Shown here: positions 7,569 through 17,749 of the stretch, piece by piece | How the letters are laid out: each line of letters begins with the position of its first letter | Numbering within the stretch: the first letter of the stretch is position 1 | From: Micromonospora sediminimaris | GTDB taxonomy: Bacteria > Actinomycetota > Actinomycetes > Mycobacteriales > Micromonosporaceae | NCBI GenBank assembly: GCA_900112325.1 | Contig: FOLJ01000014.1 | Coordinates: 62,001-126,000, forward strand | Length of the DNA: 64,000 bases | Reading direction: 5' to 3' | Notes under the pieces: model-generated | Databases searched by the model: none | Seen by the model: the letters and a program-made list of their open reading frames with translations, nothing else | What the model was told of the DNA's origin: nothing | Made by a program: the position numbers and the translations under genes

Positions 7569-8935
7569 ATGGACAGCACCGAGGTCGAGCAAGCCCTGCG
7601 GGTGCTCGGCGAGATCCGCGCGTTGCCCGTCGACGACCCGATCCGGCAACGAGTGCAACGCGCCGTCGACGGGCTACTCAAGGACGCGCAGCGCCAACGC
7701 CGCGCGGACCGACGGCGCGCCACCGCCGCCGCCGACCGGGCCGTCGTCGCCGACGCCGCCACCGCAGCCGGCAACCGCGCCGAAGGCGTACCCGTCGCAG
7801 AACCCACCGAGCTGACCGACACGGCCGGGGTCGGACGCACCCGGCGGGACCGCCGCTGCTACGCCTGCCGCGACCGGTTCCGCACCGTCGACGCCTTCTA
7901 CCACGCGCTCTGCCCACCTGCGCGGACCTGCACCGCCGACACCGGCACGCCCGCACCGACCTGACCGGCCGCCGCGCGGTGGTCACCGGAGGCCGGGTCA
8001 AAATCGGCTACCAGACCGCGCTGAAACTACTCCGCGACGGCGCCACCGTCACCATCGTGACCCGATTCCCCGCCGACGCCGCCCGCCGCTACGCCCACCA
8101 ACCCGACGCCACCGACTGGCTCGACTCACTGCGCATCATCGGCGCGGACCTCCGCGACCCCCGCCAGGTCCTCGACATCGCCCAACGACTGACCGACGAC
8201 GCACCCCGACTCGACATCCTCATCAACAACGCCGCCCAGACCGTACGCCGACCGGAATGGGCCTACCAACCCCTCATCGCCGCAGAGCTGCACGCCGCCC
8301 CCACCGCAGTCGCCATCGAATCCGCCACCGGATTCCGACCCGGCGCCGCACCACCCGACTGGAGCCTGCGGCTCGCCGCGCCACCGGAAACACCCCGCCG
8401 CGAACTGACCAGCATCATCGACGCCACCGGCGCGCTCGTCGTCCCCGGCACCACGAACTCCTGGACCGCCACCATCGGCCAGATCGACCCGGTCGAACTG
8501 CTGGAGGTGCAACTGGTCAACGTCGTCGCACCGTTCCTCCTGCTCGACCGGCTCCGCCCGACCCTGACCGCACCCGGCCCCGGCAACCGGTACGTCATCA
8601 ACGTGACAGGTCGCGAAGGCTGGTTCTCCGAAGACAGCACCGGCCCCACCCGACACCCCCACACCAGCATCAGCAAAGCCGCCCTCAACATGCTCACCCG
8701 CGTCGGCGCCACCGACCTCGCCCGCCACCACGTCCACATGAGCGCCGTCGACACCGGCTGGATCACCGACGAAAACCCCACCACCATCAAAGCCCACCGC
8801 GCCGCCACCGGCTGGCAACCACCACTGGACGTCACCGACGCCGCAGCCCGCATCTACCACCCCATCATCAGCGGCGAAACCGGCACCCCACTACACGGCG
8901 TCCTGCTCAAGAACTACACCGTCGTCCCTTGGTAG
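7569..8935 (+). pseudogene. Zinc-ribbon plus SDR oxidoreductase, frameshifted
   Basis: An N-terminal helical region and a CYAC...LCP zinc-ribbon half (frame starting ATG 7569) continue into a short-chain dehydrogenase/reductase domain only after a frame change near 7911-7918. Inserting one base there joins the second cysteine pair to TCADLHRRHRHARTDLTG and the Rossmann start RRAVVTGGRVKIGYQTAL. The domain has the LINNAAQ motif. The usual catalytic Tyr of YxxxK is Thr in HTSISKAAL, so it may not be a normal reductase even if intact. Ends at TAG 8935. Either a true pseudogene or a single-base sequence error. Confidence 0.7.
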
Positions 8936-9082
8936 TAGCAAGGTCAACGACAGGGCCGACCTCGACGTCGGGTTGGGGACGTCAACCGTCACGGCAGGCG
9001 GGCCGCAGGGCGTGACGGGTGCCGCCCGCGGTGCACGGCGGGCGTACGGCGTACCTGCCGCCGAATGCCTGCCGTGTTCGGG

Positions 9083-10093
9083 TCAGTCTGGTTTGGGCAT
9101 CAGGCCCTGCGCGCGGAGTTGTTCGACCTGGCTGGCTGGCGGTGGTAGCGGGTCGTGATCTGAGGGGCGGGGTCCTTCCGGACCGTCGGGGCCGTACCGG
9201 ATGAAGGTTTCGACCCGGGTCACCCGGCACGGCACACCGCCCACCTCGAAGTCGTCGGTGCGTGGCGGACGGTGCGCCGCGCGGGCGCGCGCGTAAGCCG
9301 CCATGAACTCCTCGATCGGAGTGTCCGCATCCCGTGGAACGTCGGCGATGGCGAACGACTCCGCGTCCCGGGCCGCCTGCGGTGTCGGGTAGGTGGTGAA
9401 CGAGCGGGGCCGCCACCTGCCGTCGACCTGTTCCCCCACGGTGAACCCGACCGGGAGCAGCACCACGTTCGGGTGCGTCACCAACGCCCGACGCGAATCG
9501 GCGTACACGTCGTCGGGGAAGGACGTCGCCGGGTAGGTCGCCGAGACCAGTTCCATCCGTACGAGGGCGTCGGTGAGCCCGGTGCCCGCGGCCGGGTCGA
9601 TGACGAATCCGTCCATCGGCGACGTGGTCCGCTCCGCCTCGCCCGGCGGGTACGGGTCCGCATCGGTGGGCCGGGGCGGCTCCGGCCCGTCCGGGCCCAT
9701 TCGAATGAACGGCTGCGCCCGGATGATCCGGTAACGACGGCCACTGACGGTCAGCTCATTCACCGACTCCCAGTCGAGCACCTCGTACGCCGTCTCGTAC
9801 GCCGCCCGCACGGCCGCGTTCTCCGCCGTCTGCGGCGTCTCGCTGAACAGGCGCCGGAAGTGCGACGCGAGGCTGTCGCGCGCATGCTGCGGCTCGTCGG
9901 CGTCAAGCCGCACGACCCGCCACCGGCCGTCCACCTCCTCGGCACAGCCGAAAACCGGCGCGCCCCACATCAGCGTGGGATAGGCGACCGAGCGGCGTCG
10001 GGCATCGTCCTCGGACACCGCCGACACCGGATCGTCCTGCTGCTCGACGGCGATCAGCAGGTGCTCAGGCACCCGCTTGTCGTGATGGGCCAT
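9083..10093 (-). CDS. DUF5954 family protein
   Basis: 336 aa. Two copies of the signature (RIIRAQPFIRMGPDGPE, then PRPTDADP; and CRVTRVETFIRYGPDGPE, then PRPSDHDP) match actinobacterial DUF5954 proteins, function unknown. The internal duplication divides the protein into two similar halves. The ATG at 10093 is chosen; the frame opens 17 codons earlier. It runs convergently toward the SDR gene. Confidence 0.75.
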   Translation of the reverse strand: MAHHDKRVPEHLLIAVEQQDDPVSAVSEDDARRRSVAYPTLMWGAPVFGCAEEVDGRWRVVRLDADEPQHARDSLASHFRRLFSETPQTAENAAVRAAYETAYEVLDWESVNELTVSGRRYRIIRAQPFIRMGPDGPEPPRPTDADPYPPGEAERTTSPMDGFVIDPAAGTGLTDALVRMELVSATYPATSFPDDVYADSRRALVTHPNVVLLPVGFTVGEQVDGRWRPRSFTTYPTPQAARDAESFAIADVPRDADTPIEEFMAAYARARAAHRPPRTDDFEVGGVPCRVTRVETFIRYGPDGPEGPRPSDHDPLPPPASQVEQLRAQGLMPKPD

Positions 10094-10277
10094 GTACGCA
10101 TTGTGTGCCCCCCGATCGCCGAAACGCAGCACCGCCACTTCCACAGATCTCCACCACCGTCGGCAACCTCCTCACAGGGACCGCCGCAGTCGGAGAAGGT
10201 CGCTGCGCGAAGGCGAAGGCAGGCGCACATGCGGAAGCCCACCGACTCCAATGCATGTCCCAGTCCTGAGGAGACGC

Positions 10278-10342
10278 CCCAACAGTTGGGTAGCCGTTGG
10301 CCGCTGTTGGGTTGCCAGGTCCCCGCAGTTCGCGGCCAACAG
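10278..10342. repeat. CCAACAG motif cluster upstream of transfer genes
   Basis: CCCAACAGTTGGG at 10278-10290 is a perfect palindrome around its central base. CTGTTGG follows at 10304 and CCAACAG at 10336. These lie about 240-300 bp upstream of the first transfer gene (start 10582), so a regulator binding here could control the T4SS operon. The interval 10094-10581 has no convincing gene. Confidence 0.55.
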
Positions 10343-10581
10343 CGGCTTTTGGCGGTCACAAGACCGATCCAGCCCGGCACGCCAGCCGGGTTTGCGGACG
10401 GTCTTGGGCGCCGCCCGGTGTGGGTGGTGACTCGGCCCGGCTGTCGGCCCGTGCTCACCACAATTTCCGAACCTGGTTGTGGAAGGAGAGTGCTTCCACG
10501 GTCTCCGCCCGTGCGGGCGGCGCCTCCCTATCGGCTGTCGCGCATGCCCCGCCGCCTGGCGGGGTGGGAGGTGAAGACCAG

Positions 10582-10923
10582 ATGCGCCGTGTCCTGTCCC
10601 GTCTGTTCCTGTCCACCACGATCGTCGCCGCCGTTATAGCCGGCACGGCCGGTGCGGCTCAGGCTGGGCCGCCAGAACTGCTGGCGGTCAACAGCCTGGA
10701 CACCGTCATCAACAACCTCATCGCCTGGATCGTCGGCATCCTCGTCGGCGTCGCCACGCTGTTCCTCACCTACGGCGGTGCCCTGTATCTGATGGCCGGC
10801 GGTGACCCCGGTCAGGTGGAGAAGGCCAAGGGTGCGCTGAAGGGCGCCGCGACCGGCTACGGCCTGGCGGTGCTCGCGCCGGTGCTGATGAGCATCCTGC
10901 GCGGCATCCTCGGGACGAACTGA
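10582..10923 (+). CDS. VirB2/TrbC-like pilin precursor
   Basis: 113 aa, first gene of the conjugation operon. A Sec-type signal peptide (residues 1-27, ending AGAAQA) is followed by two hydrophobic helices (NNLIAWIVGILVGVATLFL and TGYGLAVLAPVLMSIL) separated by a charged turn with GGDPGQVEKAKGAL. This is the arrangement of conjugative pilins or TrbC-like small membrane proteins. The ATG at 10582 follows GGGAGGTGAAG; the longer open frame upstream lacks coding character. The stop overlaps the next ATG by one base. Confidence 0.8.
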   Translation: MRRVLSRLFLSTTIVAAVIAGTAGAAQAGPPELLAVNSLDTVINNLIAWIVGILVGVATLFLTYGGALYLMAGGDPGQVEKAKGALKGAATGYGLAVLAPVLMSILRGILGTN

Positions 10924-12389
10924 TGTACAACCCGTTCACCATCGCGGCGGTGCTGGACAGGGTCCTGGAATGGATCGCGGCACGGGTCGCGGACGTCATC
11001 GACGCCCTGTGGAGGTTGCTGTCCTGGGCGTTCCTCGTGGTGCCGGATGTGACCGCCCTGCCGCAGGTCCAGACGATCAGCACCCGCGCGCTGTTCGTCG
11101 CCAACACCTGCTACGTGGTGGCGATCGTCGCCTGCGGTGTGGTGGTCATGGCCCGCGACAGCGTCCAGGCCCGCTACGGCGTCGCGGAACTCGCGCCGCG
11201 TCTGCTGATCGGCATTATCGGCGCGAACTTCGCGATGCCGATGTGCCGGGAACTCATCGCCGTGGGCAACGCGCTGATCCAGGCGCTCATCGGTGAGTCG
11301 GTCACCACCGATGGCTCGCTGGACCAGTTACGTCGCACGATCGTCGACGCGTTGACCAATCCGGCCAACGCCCTGCTCACGCTCGTCATCGGCGTGGTCA
11401 TCGCCGTGCTCGCCGCCATGATCATGGCGGGTTGGGTGCTGCGGCTGGGCCTGCTGGTGATCCTCGTTGGTCTCGCACCGGCGGCGCTGGCCTGTCACGG
11501 CACGCCGTGGACCGAGCCGGTGGCGAAGTTGTGGTGGCGGGCTTTCCTCGGCGTGTTCGCCACGGTCGGAGGCCAGGGCATCGCGCTGCACGCCGGGTTG
11601 ACGGTGTTCGTCAGCCCGACGGCGAATCTGCCCGCCCTGGGTCTGCCGAACGATCCGACGGGCACGCTCAACCTGTTCATCGTGTGCTGCCTGCTGCTGG
11701 CGGTGACGCGGATACCGGGGCTGGTGCGCCGGTACGTCACGGGTGGGCAGTCCCGCAACGTGGTCGGCGCGTTCGTTCGGGTCGCTATCGTTCAGCAACT
11801 CGGCCGCGCCCTCACCGGGGGTCTGTGGGGTGGCGCGGGGCGTGCTGCGGCGGGAGCCGTCGTCGGCCGGACGCGCCGTGCCGGGAACCTGGCTGCCCGT
11901 TTCGGCGGAGTGCCGCTGCCGCAGCCGGCTGGGGTTCGCCCTGGTGCGGGGCCTGGTCCGGTGGCGCGTCGTCCGCCGCGAACTGCTGCGGCGTCGACGT
12001 CTGCCAGTCCGTCCCAGGCCGAGCCCGGGGTCGGGGTGCGGAGGGTGCCGTCGGGGCGGACTCCGGCGACGGTGATGCCGCAGCGGATGCCGCGGTGGCG
12101 TCGCTGGTGGGCCTACACCGAATCCGGTATCGGCTGGCCGAGCGGCGCGTCTCGGAGTTGGTCGGCCGAGTCGGTGCCAGGCCTGCGCGTGCCGCCGGTG
12201 CTCTCTGCTGTCCCTGAGTCCGCGCGAACGGCCAGCGGCACGGGCTGGCCGTCGGTGCCCATCTACGGACCCCGGACCACCCGCACCTCGGCGGCAGCAC
12301 GTGCCGCAGCCACTACCCGGTCACGACCGCGGCCTTCACCCCGGCCGGCTGCCGGCCGCGACAGCAGCGGCACCGGCTGGCCGGGCTGA
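10923..12389 (+). CDS. VirB6/TrbL-like polytopic conjugation membrane protein
   Basis: 488 aa. Residues 1-300 contain about six or seven hydrophobic segments (for example LLSWAFLVVPDV, YVVAIVACGVVVMA, LVIGVVIAVLAAMIMAGWVL, LGLLVILVGLAPAALA). The remaining 190 residues are Pro/Ala/Arg-rich and cytoplasmic in character. This shape and its place between pilin and VirB3-like genes fit the inner-membrane channel component of a T4SS. The C-terminal tail repeats a short motif three times (SGIGWPS, SGTGWPS, SGTGWPG). Confidence 0.75.
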   Translation: MYNPFTIAAVLDRVLEWIAARVADVIDALWRLLSWAFLVVPDVTALPQVQTISTRALFVANTCYVVAIVACGVVVMARDSVQARYGVAELAPRLLIGIIGANFAMPMCRELIAVGNALIQALIGESVTTDGSLDQLRRTIVDALTNPANALLTLVIGVVIAVLAAMIMAGWVLRLGLLVILVGLAPAALACHGTPWTEPVAKLWWRAFLGVFATVGGQGIALHAGLTVFVSPTANLPALGLPNDPTGTLNLFIVCCLLLAVTRIPGLVRRYVTGGQSRNVVGAFVRVAIVQQLGRALTGGLWGGAGRAAAGAVVGRTRRAGNLAARFGGVPLPQPAGVRPGAGPGPVARRPPRTAAASTSASPSQAEPGVGVRRVPSGRTPATVMPQRMPRWRRWWAYTESGIGWPSGASRSWSAESVPGLRVPPVLSAVPESARTASGTGWPSVPIYGPRTTRTSAAARAAATTRSRPRPSPRPAAGRDSSGTGWPG

Positions 12390-12422
12390 CCTTCCTTCTG
12401 ATGTCAAGGATTGGTGTTTCCC

Positions 12423-13346
12423 ATGTCTGATGTTGATCTTCGTGCTCGTATTCCGGCGGACATTGAGGCCCCGGATCGTCTGCTGTACCAGTTGAGCCCG
12501 CGGCAGGTGGCCATTCTGGCCACCGCCGCCGCGGTGGCGTACCTGCTGTGGCGGGCGCTGTTGGGCCATGTGCCGATGCCGATCCTCCTTGCCGCCTTGA
12601 TTCCGCTGCTCGGGGCCGCCACGGTCCTGGCGTTGGGTCGTCGTGACGGGCTGGGCCTGGACGCGTGGCTCCTCGCGGCGGTCCGGGGCTCGCGCACTCC
12701 GCGCCGGCAGGTCCCCTCCCCCGGCGGGAAGGCGCCGCGGTGGGCGCCGAGCCCGGTCGGGGCCGAGGGGAACCTGACGCCACCAGCCATGTTGCGGCTG
12801 CCGGCGCGGGCGATCGCCGCCAACGGGGTGGTGGACCTGGGCGGGACCAGCGCCGCCCTGGTCGCGGTGACCACGGTGAACCTGGGTTTGCGGACGCCGG
12901 CGGAGCAGTCGGCGCTGGTCGGCGCTTACGCCCGCTGGTTGAACAGTCTGACGGCGCCGGTGCAGATCGTGGTGTCCACGCAGCCGGTGGACCTGGCCGG
13001 GCATGCGCAGCGCATCGCGGACGCCGCGGATCTGCTGCCTCATCCGGCGTTGGCGGACGCCGCCGCCGACTACGCCGAGTTTCTCCTCGACGTGGAGGAG
13101 GAGCGGCAGCCGCTGTGGCGAACGGTGACCATCGTGCACACCGCCACCGGCGCGCGCCGCGACACCGATGTGCTGCGGGCCGCCGAGCACACCGCCGCCG
13201 CGTTGCAGGGTGTGGGTGCGGCCACCCGGGTCTTGGACGGGCCGGCGGTCGCCGCCGTGCTCGCCGCCGCGGTCGACCCCTACACCCTCCCCCTGTCCGG
13301 GGAGCGGGCGTTGCCGGACGAGCCGGTCACCGGAGGGCAACGATGA
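12423..13346 (+). CDS. PrgI-family (VirB3-like) conjugation protein
   Basis: 307 aa. It starts MSDVDLRARIPADIEAPDRL, typical of PrgI-family proteins of Gram-positive T4SS, then two adjacent membrane segments (AILATAAAVAYLLW and MPILLAALIPLLGAATVLAL). A soluble C-terminal domain of about 220 residues may contact the ATPase. ATG 12423 preferred over 12411. The stop overlaps the VirB4 start as ATGA. An assembly partner of the VirB4 ATPase encoded next (known for the family). Confidence 0.85.
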   Translation: MSDVDLRARIPADIEAPDRLLYQLSPRQVAILATAAAVAYLLWRALLGHVPMPILLAALIPLLGAATVLALGRRDGLGLDAWLLAAVRGSRTPRRQVPSPGGKAPRWAPSPVGAEGNLTPPAMLRLPARAIAANGVVDLGGTSAALVAVTTVNLGLRTPAEQSALVGAYARWLNSLTAPVQIVVSTQPVDLAGHAQRIADAADLLPHPALADAAADYAEFLLDVEEERQPLWRTVTIVHTATGARRDTDVLRAAEHTAAALQGVGAATRVLDGPAVAAVLAAAVDPYTLPLSGERALPDEPVTGGQR

Positions 13347-15169
13347 GGCTCCGAAACGTGCTGCGTGCTCTGCTTCCCACCCGCACGCCGCCGCCGGCCG
13401 CACCGTCGGCAGGGTCGCAGGTCGACGCTGTGGCCGCGTTGATCGGCCCGGCCAGCGTCGAGGTGACCCCCCGCTACCTGAAGGTCGGCGACGGCTACAC
13501 CTCGACGCTGCTGGTCAACGGCTATCCGGCGGAGGTCGGCGCGGGCTGGCTGTCGCCGTTGACCGGCTGGCCGGGCCGCGCCGACGTGGTCATCCACATC
13601 GAGCCGCTCGATCCGCAGGTGGCCGCGTCGCGGCTGCGCCGCCAGCGTGCCCGCCTGGAATCGTCTCGGCGCTCGGATGCCGAGCACGGCCGTCTCGACG
13701 ACCCGACCACCGAGGCCGCCGCCGCGGATGCCGCGGATTTGGCCGACCGGGTGGCCCGGGGTGCGAGCCGTCTGTTCCGGGTCGCGCACTACGTCGCCGT
13801 GCACGCGACGAGTTTGGAGGAGTTGACCGAGTCGGTGGCGCATGTGCGGGCCACCGCCGCGTCGGTCATGCTCGACACGGTTGCGGCGACGTGGCGGCAG
13901 CTGCCGGCGTGGACGTCCACCCTGCCGCTCGGGGTGGACAGCATCGGGATGCGGCGGGTGTTCGACACCGACAGCCTCGCCGCCGGTATGCCGCTGGCCT
14001 CCGCTGACCTTCCCGCGCCGCTGCCTGGGGATCCGCCCACCGCCTCCGGTGTCCTGTACGGGTTGAACACGGCGACCAACGGGATCGTGTGGCACGACCG
14101 GTGGGCCGCCGACAACCACAACAGTGTGGTGCTCGCCCGCTCCGGCGCGGGCAAAAGCTACATGATCAAACTGGAGACGTTGCGGAGCCTGTATGACGGG
14201 GTGCAGGTCCACGTCATCGACCCGGAAGACGAGTACCGGCGGCTCGCCGAGGCGGTCGGCGGCACCGTGATCAACCTCGGCGCCCCCGACGTGCGACTCA
14301 ACCCCTTCGACATCGCCGCCGACGACCGGCGGCCCGACGCGCGTACCCGACGGGCGCTGTTCGCCCACACCCTGGTCACCGTGCTCCTCGGCGCCGGGCA
14401 GGACGGTGGCATGCAGCCGGCCGAACGTGCCGCCTTCGACCAGGCCGTCAACACCGCCTACCTGGAGGCGGGGATCACCAACGACCCGGGCACCTGGGCG
14501 CGGCCAGCGCCGTTGCTGCGTGACGTGGCCGCCGCCCTGGAGACCGACGGTCCGCCGCCGGCGGTCACTCTCGCCGCTCGGCTGTCGCCGTGGACGACCG
14601 GCAGTTTCAGTCACCTGTTCGCCGAACCCACCACCACCCACCCTGTCGGGCATCTGGTGGTGTGGTCGACCCGGCACCTCGCCGACGAACTGCGCCCCGC
14701 CGGAATGCTCCTGGCCCTGGACGCCATCTGGCGGATCGTGGACGCCCCACCCGCCACCGGCCCAACGAGCGACCCGCGTCGGCTCGTCATCGTCGACGAA
14801 GCCTGGACCCTGCTGCGCGACGGCGAAGGCGTGCGGTTCCTGAACCGGCTGGCGAAAGCCGCCCGCAAACGCCGCGCCGGCCTGTCGGTGATTACGCAGG
14901 ACGCGGCCGACCTGCTCGGCTCCGACCTCGGCCAGGCCGTCATCGCCAACAGCGCCACCCAGATACTGATGCGCCAAGCCCCACAGGCCATCGCCGCCGT
15001 CGCCGACAGCTTCCACCTCACCGGCGGGGAAGCCCGGATGCTGCTGTCCGCCCAACGCGGCGAAGGACTCCTCCTCTCCGGTGCTAACCGGGTGGCCAGC
15101 CACGCCGTGTCCTCCTACCGAGAACACGAGCTCTGCGTCACCGGCACCGACCCGCAGGACGAGTCGTGA
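13343..15169 (+). CDS. VirB4-like T4SS ATPase
   Basis: 608 aa. Walker A RSGAGKS is at about residues 266-272 and Walker B LVIVDEAWTLL at about 478-488. The later ITQD and SATQILMRQ segments are typical of VirB4/TraC/TrbE ATPases that power pilus assembly and substrate transfer at the cytoplasmic membrane. The N-terminal 240 residues are the usual beta-rich VirB4 region. Start ATG 13343 overlaps the PrgI stop; the longer upstream frame is a shadow. Ends GTGA-coupled to the coupling protein. Confidence 0.93.
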   Translation: MRLRNVLRALLPTRTPPPAAPSAGSQVDAVAALIGPASVEVTPRYLKVGDGYTSTLLVNGYPAEVGAGWLSPLTGWPGRADVVIHIEPLDPQVAASRLRRQRARLESSRRSDAEHGRLDDPTTEAAAADAADLADRVARGASRLFRVAHYVAVHATSLEELTESVAHVRATAASVMLDTVAATWRQLPAWTSTLPLGVDSIGMRRVFDTDSLAAGMPLASADLPAPLPGDPPTASGVLYGLNTATNGIVWHDRWAADNHNSVVLARSGAGKSYMIKLETLRSLYDGVQVHVIDPEDEYRRLAEAVGGTVINLGAPDVRLNPFDIAADDRRPDARTRRALFAHTLVTVLLGAGQDGGMQPAERAAFDQAVNTAYLEAGITNDPGTWARPAPLLRDVAAALETDGPPPAVTLAARLSPWTTGSFSHLFAEPTTTHPVGHLVVWSTRHLADELRPAGMLLALDAIWRIVDAPPATGPTSDPRRLVIVDEAWTLLRDGEGVRFLNRLAKAARKRRAGLSVITQDAADLLGSDLGQAVIANSATQILMRQAPQAIAAVADSFHLTGGEARMLLSAQRGEGLLLSGANRVASHAVSSYREHELCVTGTDPQDES

Positions 15170-17643
15170 CCTGGCTCGCCCCACCCACCCCGCCGCTGCC
15201 GTCGTCGGTCACGCCGACCAACCCGGTCGCCGAGACGATCGGCACCGCGGTCGGGTGGGTGGTGGCCCGGCCGTGGCTCGCCGCCGTCGCCGCCGCGGCA
15301 GCTGTGGTCGCGGTCGTCGCCCACGGCCAGCTGCAGATCTGGCGGCAAAGGCGCTGGCAGCGGCATGCGCAGCAGGTCACCATCACCCCACCGCCGCAGG
15401 TGGAGCCGGACAGCGCCGCGAGGTGGTGGGCGACCTGCGCGGAGATCCTGCGCCCGGCCGGCTGGCGACGGTGGCTCTACGGCACCCCGCACGTCGGCTA
15501 CGAGTACCGGTGGGCGGGCCGGCAGCTGACCATCACCATCTGGCTGCCCGGCACCGTCGCCACCGGCCCGGTCCTCGCCGCGATCGCCGGCGCCTGGCCC
15601 GGCGCCGCCACCACGACCGCCGACGCCACCGACCCGATCCCTACCGGCGTCATCGCCGAGGGCGGCGCCCTGACACCGACCCTGCCGGCGTGGTATCCGA
15701 TCGTCACCGACCACGACACCGACCCGCTACGCCCTCTGATCTCTGCCCTGTCGGGGCTGCGCGACCACGAGTACGCCTGCGTGCAGATCCTCGCCCGCCC
15801 CGCCACACCCCGCCAGATCCGCCGGCTGCGCGCCGGCACCGCGGCACTACGTACCGGCCAGCGCACCCCCGGCGTTCTCGACCCGTCGGCCTGGTTGGAA
15901 GGACTGTTCGGTCTCCTCACGCCCGGCAAGACCCGCCCCACAGCGGGCAGCCGGACCACCGCCTACCGGCCGCCGGCCGGTGACCCGGAACGAGACCGCG
16001 ACGCCCGCGCCGCGGTGGACAAGCTGGCCTGCGGCCAGCTGTGGGAAACCTCCATCCGCTACGGCATCGCCCACACCAACCCCCGCCAAGCCCCGCAAGA
16101 AAACCTGCGGGCCCGGTTGACGACCCTCGCCCACGGCGTCGCCTCGGCCTACGGCCTCTACACCGCCCGGCAACGGCTGCGCCGCGTCCGCCTCACCCAA
16201 CCCGCCACCGTGCTGGCCAACCGGCCACTGCGCACCGGCTACCTGCTCGGCGCCGCCGAACTCGCCGCTATCGCCGCCCTGCCCTCCGACGTGGCAGTGC
16301 CCGGCCTGCTGCGGGCCCGCGCCAAACCGATGCCGATGCCGGTCGACGTTCCCACCACCGGCGGCCGAGGCGTCAAACAGCTCGGCCGGGCGCAGATCGG
16401 CGGCCACGCCGTCGGACTACCCGTCCCCGACGCCCGCCAACACCTCCACGTCCTCGGCTCCACCGGCGTCGGAAAGAGCACCCTGCTGGTCAACATGATC
16501 CTCGACGACGTCGCCGCCCACCGCGGCGTCGTCGTCATCGACCCCAAAGGCGACCTGGTCACCGACGTCCTCGACCGGCTCAACCCGAACGTCGCCGACC
16601 GGGTCGTGCTCATCGACCCCGACCAAACCCAGGGCGGCTACTTCAACCCCCTGTCCGGCGACGACCACGACCTCGCCGTGGACAACGTCGTCTCCATCTT
16701 CTCCAAAATCTTCCAACGGCACTGGGGACCCCGCATCGACGACACCCTGCGCGTCGCCTGTCTGACCCTGATGCGCAAAGCCAACCCCACCCTCGCGCTG
16801 GTCCCGCCGCTGCTCAACGACAAACAGTTCCGCCTCGCCTTCACCGAAGGCCTCGACGACCCGGAAGGCCTCCTCGGCTACTGGACCTGGTACGAATCCA
16901 TGCCCCCACCCGTACGGGCGCAGGTCATCGGCCCCGTCATGGCCCGCCTACGCGCATTCCTGCTGCGGGACTTCCCCCGCCGCACCCTCGGCACCCCACG
17001 CTCATCGTTCGACATGGAGCGGCTACTCAACAGCGGCGGGATCCTGCTCGCCCGCCTACCCAAGGGACAACTCGGCGAGGACACCAGCCGGCTGATGGGC
17101 TCCTTCGTCCTGGCCCGCGCCTGGCAGGCCGCCACCGCCCGCGCGAAACTCCCCGAACACCAACGACGCGACTGCACCGTCGTGATCGACGAATGCCACA
17201 ACTTCCTGAACCTGCCCGGCTCCGTCGACGACATGCTCGCCGAAGCCCGCGGCTACCGGATGAGCCTCGTCCTGGCCCACCAGGACCTCGCCCAACTCCC
17301 CCGCCCCACCCAACTCGCCCTGTCCGCGAACGCCCGCAACAAAATCACCTTCAACGTGGCGCCCGAAGACGCCCACCAGATGGCCCGACACATGTTCCCC
17401 GAACTGTCCGACCACGACCTCAGCCACCTCGACGCCTACCAAGCCGCCGCCCGCCTCGTGATCGGCAACCGGGAAACCGCCGCGTTCACCCTGCACACCC
17501 GACCACCCCGCCCCATCGTCGGCGCGGCCGACCAGATCCGCGCCGCCTGCGCCGCGGCCAGCGGCGGCGCAGGCGATCCCACGGCGATCGAGCAACTCGC
17601 CAAACGGCTGGCCACCCACGCCGACACCCACCGCCGCCGGTGA
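15166..17643 (+). CDS. VirD4/TraG-type coupling protein
   Basis: 825 aa. N-terminal hydrophobic segment (AAVAAAAAVVAVVA, residues 39-52), a 370-residue actinobacterial extension, then the RecA-like motor: Walker A GSTGVGKST at about 431-439, VVVIDPKGDLV, and Walker B CTVVIDECHNFLNLPG near 670-685. The C-terminal part (LVLAHQDLAQL, NARNKITFNV) is typical of conjugative coupling proteins with type IV secretory DNA-transfer domains. It would recruit the nucleoprotein substrate to the channel. GTG start overlaps the VirB4 stop. Confidence 0.93.
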   Translation: MTWLAPPTPPLPSSVTPTNPVAETIGTAVGWVVARPWLAAVAAAAAVVAVVAHGQLQIWRQRRWQRHAQQVTITPPPQVEPDSAARWWATCAEILRPAGWRRWLYGTPHVGYEYRWAGRQLTITIWLPGTVATGPVLAAIAGAWPGAATTTADATDPIPTGVIAEGGALTPTLPAWYPIVTDHDTDPLRPLISALSGLRDHEYACVQILARPATPRQIRRLRAGTAALRTGQRTPGVLDPSAWLEGLFGLLTPGKTRPTAGSRTTAYRPPAGDPERDRDARAAVDKLACGQLWETSIRYGIAHTNPRQAPQENLRARLTTLAHGVASAYGLYTARQRLRRVRLTQPATVLANRPLRTGYLLGAAELAAIAALPSDVAVPGLLRARAKPMPMPVDVPTTGGRGVKQLGRAQIGGHAVGLPVPDARQHLHVLGSTGVGKSTLLVNMILDDVAAHRGVVVIDPKGDLVTDVLDRLNPNVADRVVLIDPDQTQGGYFNPLSGDDHDLAVDNVVSIFSKIFQRHWGPRIDDTLRVACLTLMRKANPTLALVPPLLNDKQFRLAFTEGLDDPEGLLGYWTWYESMPPPVRAQVIGPVMARLRAFLLRDFPRRTLGTPRSSFDMERLLNSGGILLARLPKGQLGEDTSRLMGSFVLARAWQAATARAKLPEHQRRDCTVVIDECHNFLNLPGSVDDMLAEARGYRMSLVLAHQDLAQLPRPTQLALSANARNKITFNVAPEDAHQMARHMFPELSDHDLSHLDAYQAAARLVIGNRETAAFTLHTRPPRPIVGAADQIRAACAAASGGAGDPTAIEQLAKRLATHADTHRRR

Positions 17644-17749
17644 ACCCCGTCCGCTGCTGCCACGCCGGAATGCCGCCCGGCCTGGCGGCGGGCGGGCACT
17701 GGTCCGCGCCTCGGTGCAGACCCGGCCGGCCCCCACTCACCCTCGAACG

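Noticed and set aside
7435..7815. Open frame running through the tRNA pair
   Set aside because: It reads both tRNA sequences as protein and ends in low-complexity Pro residues.
13280..15184. Minus-strand open frame of 634 codons
   Set aside because: Exact shadow of the VirB4 gene.
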